DNA of 64,000 nt from the NCBI GenBank assembly GCA_033439295.1, contig JAVTLE010000003.1:930001-994000 (forward strand), in the 5' to 3' direction. A program made the translations under genes and the position numbers. Origin of the DNA: Deuterostichococcus epilithicus (taxonomy: Eukaryota > Chlorophyta > Trebouxiophyceae > Prasiolales > Stichococcaceae). The first letter of the stretch is position 1; each line of letters starts with the position of its first letter. Positions 11,152-23,400 of this stretch are shown here, one piece after another. A model generated the notes under the pieces. It made no database searches. It was not told the DNA's origin and saw only the letters and a program-made list of their open reading frames with translations.

Positions 11152-14100
11152 CATGTCGCACCAGGAAGCGAAGCGCAGGCGCGTTTCGGACGGCCGAAAT
11201 GGTGGAAACAATTCAAGCGTGGTAGCAGCAGCAGCCGGCAGCGCTGGCGTGGGCGCCCACGCCAGCGCTGCCACCTTTGCGGTTCCGGGTGCGCGCCGCG
11301 GCTTGCACGTCTTGCTGTATCCAGTCTTGAAGCCACGACTGAGGCGGTCAATCGTGACTGGTACTGAAGAAGACGAAGTCCCACAACAAGCGCCGCGCCC
11401 AGCCGCGCTCCATGTCGCTGCTTGGGCGCTGCAATGCTGCAATGATCCGCTGCTGAGTCCGGCACCTCACATGTGTCACGTCGAAACCCACAGGCCTGCT
11501 GGCAACGGACCACTTCATTACGGTGCCGCTGGTGCACGGCGGCACGCAGGATGGCGCAATGCTGGAGGTGTTTGTGCGAGAGGTGGCGCAGCCGACGCTG
11601 CCGCCCTCTCGCAGCCGGCCGGCGCTCCTGTACCTGCAGGGTCAGTTCCGACTTTGCAGCAAACTCTGATGTCTCAGAGCATGCAGGTAGCTGCGCATGC
11701 CCAAAAGCAAACTTGCTGCCAGCAGCTTGGCTGTCCTCCGAATCATCCTACTCCACATCAGCTTGCACGCAGTTGGCGTTCACGCTGCGCGCAGCAAACA
11801 CACGCTGGTACACAGTGGTGCGTCTTCACTGGAGACGAGTGGTGGCAGAGGTGCGACTGCGTGCAGGCGGGCCCGGGCATGAGGGGCCGCGCCCGACGGA
11901 GGCGTCCGCCTGGATCAAGGCGGCGGTGCAGCACTTTCGCGTGCTGCTCATGGACCAGCGTGGTACGGGGCGCTCGTCGGCCATCACCGCGGCGACGCTC
12001 GCGCGCCGCGGCACCCCGCAGCAGCAGGCAGAGTACCTGACCCACTTCAGGTCCGTGCAAGGAGGCGTTCGTGCTGCTTTTCGGCTGACACGCGCGTGCC
12101 GCAAGAGCTAATCTGGACTCGACGGCATTCGCTGCCGAGCATGGCCTGCTGCGGGTGCCCGGCGCCCCCCTGAACCGAACACTGGACCGCAGCTTCATTT
12201 GCCGCACCCAAGACCCAGCGGACGGTCCCATTGCTGCCTGCAGGATGGACAGCATCGTGCACACACAGCATGAATCTTGAGGTATGACACTGCATGTCCA
12301 AACTCTGCGCTCCAGGGCAGACAGCATCGTGCGGGATGCGGAGGTGGTGCGAGCAGCGCTAGTGCCCAAGGACACCCTCGGCGGGCGGTGGACCATCCTG
12401 GGGCAGTCCTTTGGCGGCTTCTGCTGCATCACCTACCTCTCCATTGCGCCACAGGGTGGGGCCTGCCGCACGCGGTCCGACATGCTGCCTTCAGTCGGCT
12501 GCCTGGCCATCGAGAATATGCTGAGGCTATCCTCATGCAGCCGCATTAAGGGAGTGCTCTCTGTTAATCTTGAACGGGGTGAGCTTACCAAACAACATCG
12601 CCCCTTCCCACGCTTGCAGTGGACTCAGGTTTCAACGGTGCAAACCTGGGGGCAACATTCTACTCCATACTGTGCCGCACGAAAGCGAGACTGAAGACGG
12701 CTGGCTGAGCAATGGGCAGTGCGCCAGCTCCTGACGTTGCACCTCGGCAGCGGCTTGCCGCATTGCAAAGGATGGGACCAGCGCCCACTATGCATACGAA
12801 CTGTGCGCACCGCCTGCTCACAGGCCTCGTGGAGGTCCTACTGACGGGTGGCCTGCCGCCCGGCATCCAACTTCCCTGCTCGGCGCACGACTCCTACCGT
12901 GCGCTCTTCCCACGTGTCATGCGCCAGAATAACAGGTGCGGCTCGCGTCCTGCCGCTGCCATGTAGAGTGGACACCAAGCTCGTGCGACTGTGGTCCTAC
13001 CTTCCGATGGTGCAGCGCCTGCGGTACTGCGTTTGTGGGCAAGTCTGCCAGGACCAAGCTTGCAGCCGTTCCTGGCCGTGCCACTCGTGTCATCGGCTGC
13101 CACGCTGCCACAATCACAGCCTGACGGCGCAGTCTCACTTCGCGGGTACTCACACACCGCAGGTACTACCAGCGCTTTCCGGGGGATGTGGCGCATGTAC
13201 ACCGCATCGTGCGGCACCTGCAGTCGCTGCCAGACGGCTGCGCCCACCTGCCCAGCATTGGCGTGCTGCGTCCGAGGTGACTATCATGAGCGTGCTGATC
13301 CTTGAACTGAGCACTGCTAGCAGCATCGAGCGGGTCGCTCCTGGCTAGCCTGTTCAGCTCACGCCTGACTCTGCCAGCGACTCGGGCAGCGCTCTGCGTG
13401 GAGAGTCGGAGAAGGGTCCTGCAAACAGAACTCATGAGTTGTCACATGCCACCGGATCATAAACGTATTGCAGGGGACTACAGCTGCTGGGAATGGCTGG
13501 GCTGGGCATGGGCGGCGGCTTTGAACGGTTGCACTACCTGCTGGAGTCGGCATTTGATTGCGACGGCCAGCTCAGCATCAGCTTTCTGCGGGTGCGCGTT
13601 TGCTGCCCGCGCATCACTGCATGTTGAGACAACGTGCATCCCTGTCGACTGCAAGCTGGCCTGCTGCACAGCCAAGGAGCAATACAGCAGCTCCTTTTGA
13701 TTGCCTGTTGCCACTGCAGGGGTATGAAGCATGGATCAGCTTCGACACCAATCCGCTGTATCTGGGTATGCGCCTTTCAGCTGCAACGCTCCCTCACAGC
13801 TTGTGCAGAGCAGCTGACCTGCGTGTTTGGCGTCAACCACCAGGTGCAGCGGGATACGCTGCCCGTGTGCATTGAGCCTGTCATGAGCATGAGCATGGTG
13901 ATGATCGACAACAACAGGCCGAGCCTGATTGGTCCCGGACCGGTGAGGCCAGCAACCCCTTGTGCTGGCTTCAGACCATGGCTGTGTCGGCGGCACGCAG
14001 TGCTGCACGAGTCGATCTACTGCCAGGGCGCAGCGTCCAACTGGGCGGCGCACGCCGTGCGCCAGGAGGAGCCGTTCGCCTCGGCTTTTGACGCGATTGG

Positions 14101-15184
14101 CGCCGCCGAGGCGGGCCGCCCGGTGCTGTTCACCGGCGAGTCCGTCTTCCCCTGGATGCTGGAGGTGCGGCTGGCTGCACGCATTCTGCGTGTGCTAGAC
14201 ACGAGAGGCAGCAGATGCAACGTAAGGATGCAAGAGATACAGGGTCTGGCAGGTTCGATGTGGAGCAGCATGTCATGCCCGCCCAGACTTGAGCTTTGCA
14301 GCCGCCATCACTCCATGTCAGATCTGGCGTTTCGAGATGCCGCGCGGCTGTGCAAGTGCTCAAGAGGGTCCATCCCCTCTGCGAACCGCAGGACCTGTCG
14401 GTGCTGGCGCCAATGCGGGAGGCGGCGGAGATCATAGCCGCTAAGGCCGACTGGCCGCCGCTGTACGACCTGGAGGCGCTCGCCCGGGCGCCCGTACGCA
14501 CCGCCTCCGCCACCTACTACGAGGTGTGGCTTGTTAGGGTTTTACCAGACCTCCCTGGCACATTGGCAGCCCGCACACCTGTATCGAGTGCAGCCACGTA
14601 AGGAGGATCTGGGGCGGGCTGCATGCGGCGGAGGCAGACCCGCAGGTTCCGGGGATGTCCCCGCGGAGACGTCTCTGCAGCCTGTGGCCCATGCGGCAGC
14701 GTGTCCTAGTTGCAGCTACTGATGCAAGGATATGCTAGCAGACTGCCATGGTCAAAGAGGAGGTCCGGACGGCTTTGAGTGTGCAGCCCGGCGACTGCAA
14801 TGCTGCGGCTGTGCTTATCTCTGTAGGACATGTACGTCGACTTCGACAAGGCGCAGGAGACGGCGGGCCGCATCAAGGGCATCCAGCAGTGGATCACCAA
14901 CGAGTTCATGCACTCGGGTGCGGGCGGCGGCGCCTGCCTTCGCTCCTTCTTGTTTGCGGGTGTCGTGCAACACTGCCATGGCCTGCGCGCCCGCACCCTT
15001 GCCTTCTGCTGCCGAGGCAGACACCTCCAACATGCCACCCAAGTGGCGACCTGGCACACTGTGGTCCAAGTGTACGATGGGCGCCATTGGTGTCCGCCCT
15101 GCTGCAGGCGTCCGCGACGACGGCTGCCGCATCTTGGAGCAGCTGCTAGGCATGGTTCGGGGCTCAACGCTCACTTTCGAGTGA
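11152..15184 (+). CDS. proline iminopeptidase-like alpha/beta hydrolase (peptidase family S33)
   Basis: Removes N-terminal proline from peptides; serine hydrolase fold. Exon 1 starts at ATG 11152 (MSHQEAKRRRVSDGRNGG, a basic segment). Exon 2 (about 11490-11640) has DHFITVPLVHGGTQDGAMLE and ends ALLYLQG, joining GGPGHEGPRP at about 11870 to give the GGPG oxyanion-hole motif. Then come FRVLLMDQRGTGRSSAIT (about 11940-11990), the nucleophile elbow WTILGQSFGGFCCITYLSIA (about 12390-12450), MAGLGMGGGFERLHYLLESA, YEAWISFDTNPLYLG and HESIYCQGAASNWAA. Further on are VLFTGESVFPWMLE, LAPMREAAEIIA, VPVxxYY-like TASATYYEDMYVDFDKA and a C-terminus VRDDGCRILEQLLGMVRG ending at TGA 15182-15184. The order matches S33 iminopeptidases; the catalytic Asp sits in the DDMYVDF-like block and the His probably in EFMHSG. 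An ATG at 11024 upstream is in frame and could lengthen the protein. Confidence 0.88.
11237..11272. repeat. 36-base perfect palindrome inside the iminopeptidase first exon
   Basis: The segment beginning GGCAGCGCTGGCGTGGGC and ending GCCCACGCCAGCGCTGCC equals its own reverse complement over all 36 bases with no spacer. It encodes the low-complexity peptide GSAGVGAHASAA. GC content is high, so a cruciform or RNA hairpin would be very stable. Confidence 0.95.
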
Positions 15185-15279
15185 TGGGCTGCCGCACCTG
15201 GGCCGAGCTGCAGCAGGTTCAGTCAGTACCCCCCCCACAGGGGCCGGAGATGCACAGCAAATGCGTTCGCTAGGCATGA

Positions 15280-15315
15280 ACCGGTTGTTGTCAGACTACC
15301 GGTTGTTGTCAGACT
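15280..15315. repeat. 18-base tandem duplication
   Basis: ACCGGTTGTTGTCAGACT occurs twice in direct contact, in the 3' flank shared by the convergent iminopeptidase and DMAC1-like genes. Confidence 0.95.
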
Positions 15316-15457
15316 ACTGATCAGATCTGTGGGTTTAAATTTGATGTGCACCGCAATCTGCTCGGCCAGACTCGGCGCCCATGCGTGGGCTTGCTGTGCG
15401 CTCCATGCGGCAGTCTTCCGATCCGGTATTCCTTTCAGGTCGTCATTGCAACCCGCG

Positions 15458-15721
15458 TCATGTGAGCGCCCTGACCGCAGCCATAGACGCAAAGCCGCCG
15501 GACAGGGCGAGCAGCGCAAAGCGGTGCGGGCCTGACGGCGGCGGCACCCGCGAGTAGTTTATCGCCAACAGATATGCGGCGCAGGCGGCGGAGACCAGCG
15601 TGCCGGTCACGCGGCAGCTCAGGCAGTCGCTGCCCACCACCTGGCCCCCGTGCGCCGTGCCTAGTTCTGCGGGCGTAGACAGTGAGCCGGCGCTGCGTGA
15701 AACACCCTCCTCTGCTGCCAT
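15458..15721 (-). CDS. small DMAC1-like (DUF4536-type) two-helix membrane protein
   Basis: An 87-residue single-exon protein from ATG 15721 to TGA 15458-15460. The N-terminal third is polar. The rest reads CLSCRVTGTLVSAACAAYLL, a hinge with proline (VPPPSGPHRFA), then LLALSGGFASMAAVRAL. The C-x-x-C-R start followed by two short hydrophobic helices is the pattern of DMAC1/TMEM261-type proteins, which assist assembly of the distal membrane arm of mitochondrial complex I. The function in algae is inferred by likeness only. Its start codon lies 37 bases after the TMA7 stop on the same strand, so the two may share a transcript. Confidence 0.6.
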   Translation of the reverse strand: MAAEEGVSRSAGSLSTPAELGTAHGGQVVGSDCLSCRVTGTLVSAACAAYLLAINYSRVPPPSGPHRFALLALSGGFASMAAVRALT

Positions 15722-15758
15722 CCTGGATGCTGGCTGCCGCGGCCAAAACCAAGAGGCT

Positions 15759-16520
15759 TCACTTCTTCTTGCCGGTCACATCTGGGCAACAAAGGAACAG
15801 GGGTCAGTATCGGGTGAGTAGATGAACACTTGCACACAGGTCCAATATTGCAACCGTGATGCTGGCGACCAGCAATTTCCAAGGTGATCCTCACTTGTGT
15901 TTTTGGCAAAGCCTCCCTTGCCCGCCGCCTTCTCTTTGAGGGCCTTTAACGCGGCCTGCACACGCAAGGCGACGAGACCTGTGCACCCTCGAGTCAAAGG
16001 TAATTCTATTTCTTCTTCAAGAAGCAACGCAGGATGTCCCAACCGCGACGCACGGACGCTCGCCGAGCATTCTATGTGTGGAATGTACCTGCTCAGCCTT
16101 CTTCTTTTCGAGGAAGGCTTTGTCGTCGTCGTCGAGCTCGCCTTTAGATGACTTTGGCTTCTTCAGCGGCTTGGCCTAATCACAACCAGGCACTATGAAA
16201 TCACAAGCTGTTGCAGTGCGAATTGTACTTGCGCTCGCATGTGCAGCCATCGCAAGACCTGCGCGGCTCCGTTGGCGCCCGCATATCCACCGGCGGCGGT
16301 GCCCAGTGGCAGTGCCGGCGGGCACGCAGGGTTCCGCAGGAAAGGCGCCAGCCGGCGACAGTGGCACGAGAACAAGCATCGCCGCCAGAAAGAGAGCACA
16401 TATCTTGTACTGTGGATGGGTGCAAGCACGATTCTGCATCGAAATTTTGGCAAGGCAGCCTGGAAGCCGGAGCTCCGGTGCAAGAAGAACGTGCACCTTC
16501 CCTCCGTCTTTGCCGACCAT
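15759..16520 (-). CDS. TMA7: translation machinery-associated protein 7 (TMA7/CCDC72)
   Basis: Four small exons give exactly 64 residues, the usual family length. Exon 1 (16497-16520) is MVGKDGGK. Exon 2 (16089-16175) starts AKPLKKPKSSKGELDDDDKA and ends KKKAEQ. Exon 3 (15895-15955) is AALKALKEKAAGKGGFAKNT with one extra base. Exon 4 (15759-15781) gives NVTGKKK and a TGA stop. All joins use GT-AG and keep phase. TMA7 associates with ribosomes; the Lys-rich start, acidic DDDD block and KAAGKG near the end are the family hallmarks. The 64-residue product and in-phase joins make this a firm call, although each exon is too short to stand out alone. Confidence 0.93.
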
Positions 16521-17462
16521 CTTCTAGCGCTCTGTAGGTCTCTTGCGACACGTCCAAGTCGCAGAGCGGCGCGAAACGTCCGAATCTGCTTCGAAAAGGA
16601 CTCCGGTGCAGCGCTCAAGGGACCGCAGCTCGGCGCACTTGATGCCTGAAGGCACGCAAACGCAAGTTTCGATGTGGCCTCATGGAGGACTGCGGAGAAA
16701 GTTCAAAGCTCAAAGCTGGAGTCATCACGTAACGGTCGTCCCAAAACCTACCGCAAAGGCGACTTCGCCACTTCCGATCAACCAGCTTTGTATGCAGGCG
16801 TTGAGCCGTTGACCTGCGAAGCATGTTCCTGAAGCATTTTCTTCATACGAGGAACATACGTCATCAGGAAGAGCGCGCGCCCGTCACGCCGGCGGCAGGG
16901 CGACTTCAAAACTTGAATCTGTCCTCTGTCCTTGGACGCAGCAGCCTCAACGACCTGCTCCGGAGGCGTATGAGACCGTCAGGTGAATCCCTGATTGTAG
17001 TTCAGTGTCACTCCCTGGCTGCCGTGCGCCCGGCGCTACGGATCGTTGACATAAGGTCTCCACAGCTGACTCGGCCGGCTCCTGTCTGTCCGCTGTGCGC
17101 GCCAGGAGGGCTTTCGGTCGGGCAATGTCTGCCCTCATATGATCGTGCAAGCCCGCTTGAGGGCACAGCACGGACGCCACGGCTGATCAGCCCCTTGGTG
17201 CTTGTTGGCGACAATGTAACAAACTCGTGACCACACGGCCTAGACCAAGCTAAGCAACCCACAGGCTTGTTGCATCCTGTCGGGGCCTCGCAGGCCTGCT
17301 GTGCTGCCACGCTCTGCCGGGCGACGTCAATCGCACAGCTTTTGCTCATGTATGCACTTTGTGCCGCAGGTGTCCGTCCTGCGTGCAGTCGCGCTCCTGG
17401 CAGCATGGCGCCTCTTTAACAGTGCAAGCGGGCAGCTGACAGCTCGGCAGGCTTAATTTGCC
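16521..17462. other. divergent intergenic region, no gene seen
   Basis: Between the leftward TMA7 and the rightward SUVH-type gene. Several ORFs exist on both strands, but none shows family likeness or a plausible exon chain. It should hold both promoters. Confidence 0.45.
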
Positions 17463-20400
17463 ATGGAGCGCGCGGGACGCGTGGACGTCAAGTCAGAACG
17501 GCTACCTCCGCCTGTGGCTTGGGCGCCTCCGAGGCTTCCTGCACCTCCAGCACCAGCCGCAATCATCGATCTGACGGACGACACCCCGCCGGCAAGCCCC
17601 TCGAGGCCTGCTCTCGCGGCGCTTGCGGTCGACAGCGACGATGATGTGGTGATAGTACCACCGGAGGTGGCGGCAGCTGAGCAGGTGGCGCGTGAGACCG
17701 AGCGGCGCAGGAGCACTGCGGAGGCAGAACGGCGCGCGGTGACGCTGCCTCAGCCGAACAGTCCCCCCGCCAAGCGGCAAAGGCAGGGCTCGACGGCGAG
17801 CGCCGAGATGGTCATATTGCAGCACGCTGGCCAGCAGCAGGGCAGCGACATGCAGCACAGCTGCGAGCCGGCCGACTCGACACTGCAACAGCGGCACGCC
17901 AGCGCGCTGGCAGCCGACGGAGCCAGCGACGGTGACAGTGGGAGGGCTGCCAGCACGGCTAGGACGCAGGCCGCCGCTGCCCCAAAGGCCAGCGCGGCGC
18001 ATGAGCTTGACGAGATCCTGGCTCATGCAGGCGGTGCTGCAGGCGGGCATGTGCCTGCGCAGCCACAGGCGACGGCTCCGACACGCATGGCCTCGTGCAC
18101 AGCGGCGTGTTCAGAGGCGCTTGCAAGCCCGCCGACAGCGGCGCAGACTCCGGCCGTGCAACTGGGAGCTGTGCCAGCGCCGCAGCCCGCGGCGCCCGAG
18201 CGCCAGCAGCAGAAGCGGCAGCTGCCGCAGGCCGTGGGAGGGGCGGCTTCGATGACCAAGAAGCTGCGCAGAACGCTCGACATGCAGCCTGCCTCCGGCT
18301 TCGAGCCGCGCTCGGCAGGACAAGTCTCGCCCGTGACTCCGGTTGCCAACGTGCTGCAAGGTGCATCAATGACACTCGCTGTGGCTGCCCAGGGCCCTGT
18401 TCCGGTGACGGATCTCGACAGCGTTCTCAAGTCACTTGCTACACTAAACTATCGACAGCTTGCTGCTGCAAGTGCCCCGGCAACCTCCAAGGCACAAGGC
18501 TCATCAGCTGATCCGATTTGGGATGCCTGCAGCTGCGACCTGCAACGCTGCGTCAGGCGCAGCTGTCGGCCGCGAAGCGGCTGCAGTGGCCACGCCGGCC
18601 AATATGCCGCCGCTGTGTACGGCGGCAGCGCTTCCCGGCAGCGTCGCCGCGCTGCGGCCGGTGCCGGCTTTGCCAGCAAGGGCAGACAGGCATGCAGCGC
18701 AGCCAGCGGTGGCGATGCCGTGCACGCCTTCACCGCCGACGGAAGCATTGCCGTCGGCGGTAATTCTTCCTGCGCCGCTTGGGCAGACGCCGACAGTGAT
18801 GCTTCCGGCGCCAGCACGCACCGCCTCACAGGTGCAACTGCTAGCCTGACTTTGATGAGTACCACTTGCGACCTGGCTGTGCCGTTGCAGGTACATATCC
18901 TTGAGAACGAGCAGGCAGAATGACAGCTGTGCCTGCTCATGCTGGAGCAGCAGACAGCTCCCGACAGAAAGGGCCCTTGGACGCCAACTGTGTTGAATTT
19001 ATGGTTCTGTAGACAGAAGAGTCGGGTCGCTGCATGCGGCTGCACAGGTCTTTGATAACTTCAATTGCTGAAATTCTACCGGTCGCCTGTGACAGTCCAA
19101 GTAGCATGTCCCAGCTGGGTGTGCACAAGTGCCATCGCAGGGGGGCTCGACAGGGATGCCCAGAGTGCCAGCGGTTGCAGACGAGCCAATCACCGCAAGT
19201 ATCTCCCAGGCGGCCGCGTCCCCGGTCAGCGGCAGCGCTGCGCGCGCAGCGCAATCCACAGGCAGCGGCTGTGCGAGTGGCCCTCTCAGCAGCGGTGTCG
19301 GAGGCGGCAGCACAAGACCGGCACCGTCCTTTCGGGTGAGTGGTCGTTGTTTCGATTTGTGCTCAGCTGTGGTGGCACCTGCTGCACTGCACCGGTCCTG
19401 CTGGCGGAAAGACTGACACGAACTGCTGGGGGTAAGACTGGACACGACTGAACGGACTGAGACACATACAGACCAGTAGGTTCCGCAACATGTGACATTC
19501 AGGGCTCACTGGGTCCTGCTAGCCAGTCGTTCCTTCGAGTGCGCATGTCACTGACACGAAAGCCCTACTTGCAGGTGTGGCACCCTCCGGCCCTCATCTC
19601 GAGAGCGCGCTCACCCATTCCAGGCCGGCAGGCCGTAGGGTCGAGCGGCGCCAGCGGCAAGGCTGCGCCGGGCGCAGCAGCCGGCCNGCCCCAGGCGCCC
19701 CACTGGCAGGACACCGCGAAGGCAGCGGCGCCAGCGGCGCGGCACCCGCCGGAGCCCGCCTCGGAGGGGAGCGGCCTGCCACGGACAGCCAGCCACGCGC
19801 CTCCGGACCCAGCTGTGGCACAACAGCGGCACCAGCCGCAGCCTGAGCCGCAGCGGGCGGCTGGCGAAGCCGCAGGCGGGTCGGCTGCTGGGGCCATGGG
19901 GCCGAGCGTATCAAGCAGCCAGCTGCAGCGGCGGGAGATCTGCCTGCCCCCGGCGCCGGCTGTTGGCAGTCACCGCTCCGGCCCAACGAGCCACCCGTCG
20001 GCAGCCCGCAGCGACAGCCAGGCGCAGCAGTCGCGGCCGCAGACACAAACCGGCCTCACCACTCCTCGGGCCCAGTCCAATGGCCGCCCGCCGTCAGGCA
20101 GCGGGAAGCTGCCGTCCGGTGGCAGACAGCCAAATGTGTCCGGGCCGAGCGTCAGCATGGGGGCCAGCCACCAGGGACGCGCCGCTGTGGAGGGTGCCAC
20201 CTCGCCACCGCAAGACTCACATCCGCACAATGACAGCGCCAGGCCCAGAAGCGGGCTGCATGTGCCGCGCACTTCCGGCGCCTCGCGGCCGCAGCGACAG
20301 GACAGCGGCGTGGCCGGCGGCGTCCCTGATAGCCTCGGCGGCGGCCGCAGCGCATCTGGCGGCAGCCCCCGCTCTAGCTCAGGCACCGTGGGCCTCACGC

Positions 20401-23400
20401 TGCGCCGCGGCAGCTCTCACGAGGTCAAACTGGACAGAGCCTTGCAGGAGAATGCGGAGGCACAGGCGGCGCTCATGGACTCGGGCCACGGCGGGCGCCA
20501 CGCCCCTCCCGCCTCGCGTCACGATCGGCTAGCGTCGAGCATGTCTGCACGGCAATCTGCGGCGGCTGGCGGCGCGGCCGGCGCCTCTGCAGCCGGCGCT
20601 GGCGGCGCAGCGCGGCAGGTCGCCTCCCGGGCGCCGCCGCCCTCAGGGCAGCCGGTCGTCACGCCGGCGGACACGCCGCGCTGCATGCTGCAGTCAGCCA
20701 GCGATGTCGCAGGCACCGAGCCACCTGCCGTCGGCGCTACAGCAGCCGCAGGCGCTGCAGGCCCAGTCGGCGGCGCCGCGCCGGNNGCTCAGCTGGGCAC
20801 TGCTGAGACGGCAGCAGCGCAGCTGCAGGCTGGCCCGCTGCTGTCGCCGGCTGCGGCACCCGCGCAACCGACGCCAGCTGCCGCAGCAGGCCCCGCCGCA
20901 GCCGCTGCAGCTGCGGACCTGCCGGTGCCGCCGCTCGCGATGGTGCTGCCGCGGTGCCATGTACCGGACGAGGCCGAGGTGCTGCACTGCCATGGGGTGC
21001 TGGTGAGGTACCGTGCCCTGGTCGCAAGGCTGCAGGCCGACGGCAAGGTGGGCGTCTCCTCCACTGGCGAGCAGCTGCTGCGCATCACAGACTGCAGCGT
21101 GCAGGAAGATGCAGCTTCAACCCTCTCTGGGCAATCACGGTGTGCAGCTTGAGGCAGTGCCACCCATGCCACTGCTTTGCTCGCAGCTGCAAACTGCTGA
21201 TCAAACTTGGCCTGCTGACGCCGCAGCGGAAGCCAGACATGATAGCGAACAGCCAGCTGGAGTCGCTGCGGCCGTCCCGAAGGCATGGCCATGTGCCCGG
21301 CGTCGCAGTCGGCGATGTGTTTGCCGATAAGGGCGAGCTGTCCATCTGCGGCGTGCACTGCAACATCTCCGCCGGCATCGATTGCTTGTGCGCATCCGCT
21401 CCACACGACCTCACCCAGCGCCGGTGCCATGCATGATTTGGTGTACCTCGCCTCGCTTTCTCGCTCACTCGCTGACGTTGACGCGCACCCCAGCAGGGTG
21501 CAACGCCCAAGGCACAGCTCCTGGCGGCAGGCAATGCCTGGCTGCTAGCCTCGCAGTCAGCGCCTTGCAGTTGGAGGCATGCCGCGCAGCTCAGTTGGCT
21601 GTGCCACGTCCGAGCTGATGCGGACGGCGCTTGGGCTGCGCAGGGAGGGGAAGCCGGCGTATGCGATCGCGCTTTCAGGGGAGTACGAGGACAATGACGA
21701 CACCGGCGCAAGCTTCATCTACAGTGGCCAGGGCAAGGTGCTTGTCCCAAAGATGTGTAGATATGGCAGCAACATGCGTTGGCACTGCACATTCTGCCTC
21801 CGCTGTCCTGCATCCCATGTGTCCAGCATGCGGACAGCCGCCATGACGTGACGAGCACGTGTGGGACAGGGCCGCGTAGCGCCAGCTCATTCAGGCAGCA
21901 TTCTGAGGGCAATTCGCAGGTCCTTACGGCTCTCCCAAAGCGTTGTGCCCCATGGCATGTGCAGCACATTCCACACCACGCAGCCTGTGCCCTCCCCCCA
22001 CCCCCCCTCCCCCCCCCTCCCCTTTCCCCCCTTCTCCNTANACAAGAGCAGCGGAGGGTGGAACTCTCATCCCAACAAGTGGTCGTGTGCAGGGTCACCA
22101 GAGCTGGACCAGAGGCAATAGGGCGCTGTTGCTCAGCTTCCAGCAGGGCATGCCCGTGCGCGTTTGCCGCAAAGCCGGGTTCGTCGCCTCTCAAAACTTT
22201 TTGAAGCCGAACACCTCGGCGATCAGGCACCTGGCTAGACACGTTGCTTTGCGCGGCCAGGGGCCTCTGACGGCATGGAGGCGCCTCTCGACGTATGTCC
22301 GCTCGTGTGAGGACGGTGCCGGCACATGCAGTGCAGGACGGGCTGCCAAAGGCCAGCAAGTCGCCCCTCCCCACCTCCACAAGAGTGGCACCCCATGCAT
22401 CGACGAGTGGTTTGCTGCGTGCAGAGGAATCACCCGTGTGTATGAGGGGCTGTACCGCGTCACGTCGGCCACCATGACGACTGGCGTCTCAGGCTACAGG
22501 GTCTGCAGGTACACTATGCGGCAGGCCTGGGTGTGCAGTGGCGGATGTAGGTTGCTTGCAAGGGTATCATGGCAGGAACTGGCCTGCATGCATGCACAGC
22601 CATGCCCCTGGCGGCTCTCTCGGCGGAGCCAACTTCAACATCATGCAAAAGTTGACTGTGGTGCAAAAGTTGACTGGCCGGCGCCGGGCTTAGTCTGCAG
22701 AGAGGACGGCGCCCTCATCTCTTCCCTGTGACCCACCGGATGCTTTGACCCACTGCCGTCGCGCCTGCAGCTTCCGCCTGGACGGCATTCCGGGCAACAG
22801 CACGGTGTCGGCGCGGGTCGCCAACAACCGCAAGTCGCGCTTGCCCAACACCGCCGTCGTGCAGCCTCGGCGCGCCCTCGCCGCTGCAGGTGTGACATTC
22901 GTCCCCCTGCCTCTGCGAATGTGCCGCAGATTCTTCTGCAGCTGTTCCTCTCGTCTCGTTTGACATGCCCCCGCATGCCTACAACCGTGTTATGTGCATC
23001 AGCAACAACCCGACCCCCGGCACGCTGATCCTCCGTTCGTGGCAATTGCCGCAGACCCGGCAATGACGGCCACTGGCCAGCGGCCTGCGGCCGCCGCGGC
23101 AGACATTGGCCGCCGCACCGCCGCAAAGGCCAACCTTTTGCGTGAGTCACGCATCGACTGGAACTCTCTCCCCTGGCTGACAGCCGATTCGACCGCCATG
23201 TGCGGTGCATGCCCCACTTGATGTGCGGCCTTTGGGCTGCAATCTAGACACACAGCCTCGCCCTTCTGCAGGAAGTAAACCTCAGACTTGTGCTTGCTGT
23301 GCGGTCTGGGGCCGCACACTTCTGTTGGTGAAGCAAAGAGTTGCTCGGTTTCATGTCGCGCGTCAAGGCTTGACACTCCTGCCTGCAGGGCGGGGGCGCA

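Noticed and set aside
19565-21430. Long minus-strand ORFs opposite the SUVH N-terminal region
   Set aside because: Low-complexity mirror frames of the Ala/Gln/Pro-rich coding exon; no independent motif or splice pattern.
22994-23376. Minus-strand ORF with a CLDC-type cysteine motif over 22999-23376
   Set aside because: It overlaps introns and pre-SET exons of the SUVH gene on the other strand, and no further zinc-finger pattern or exon chain supports it.
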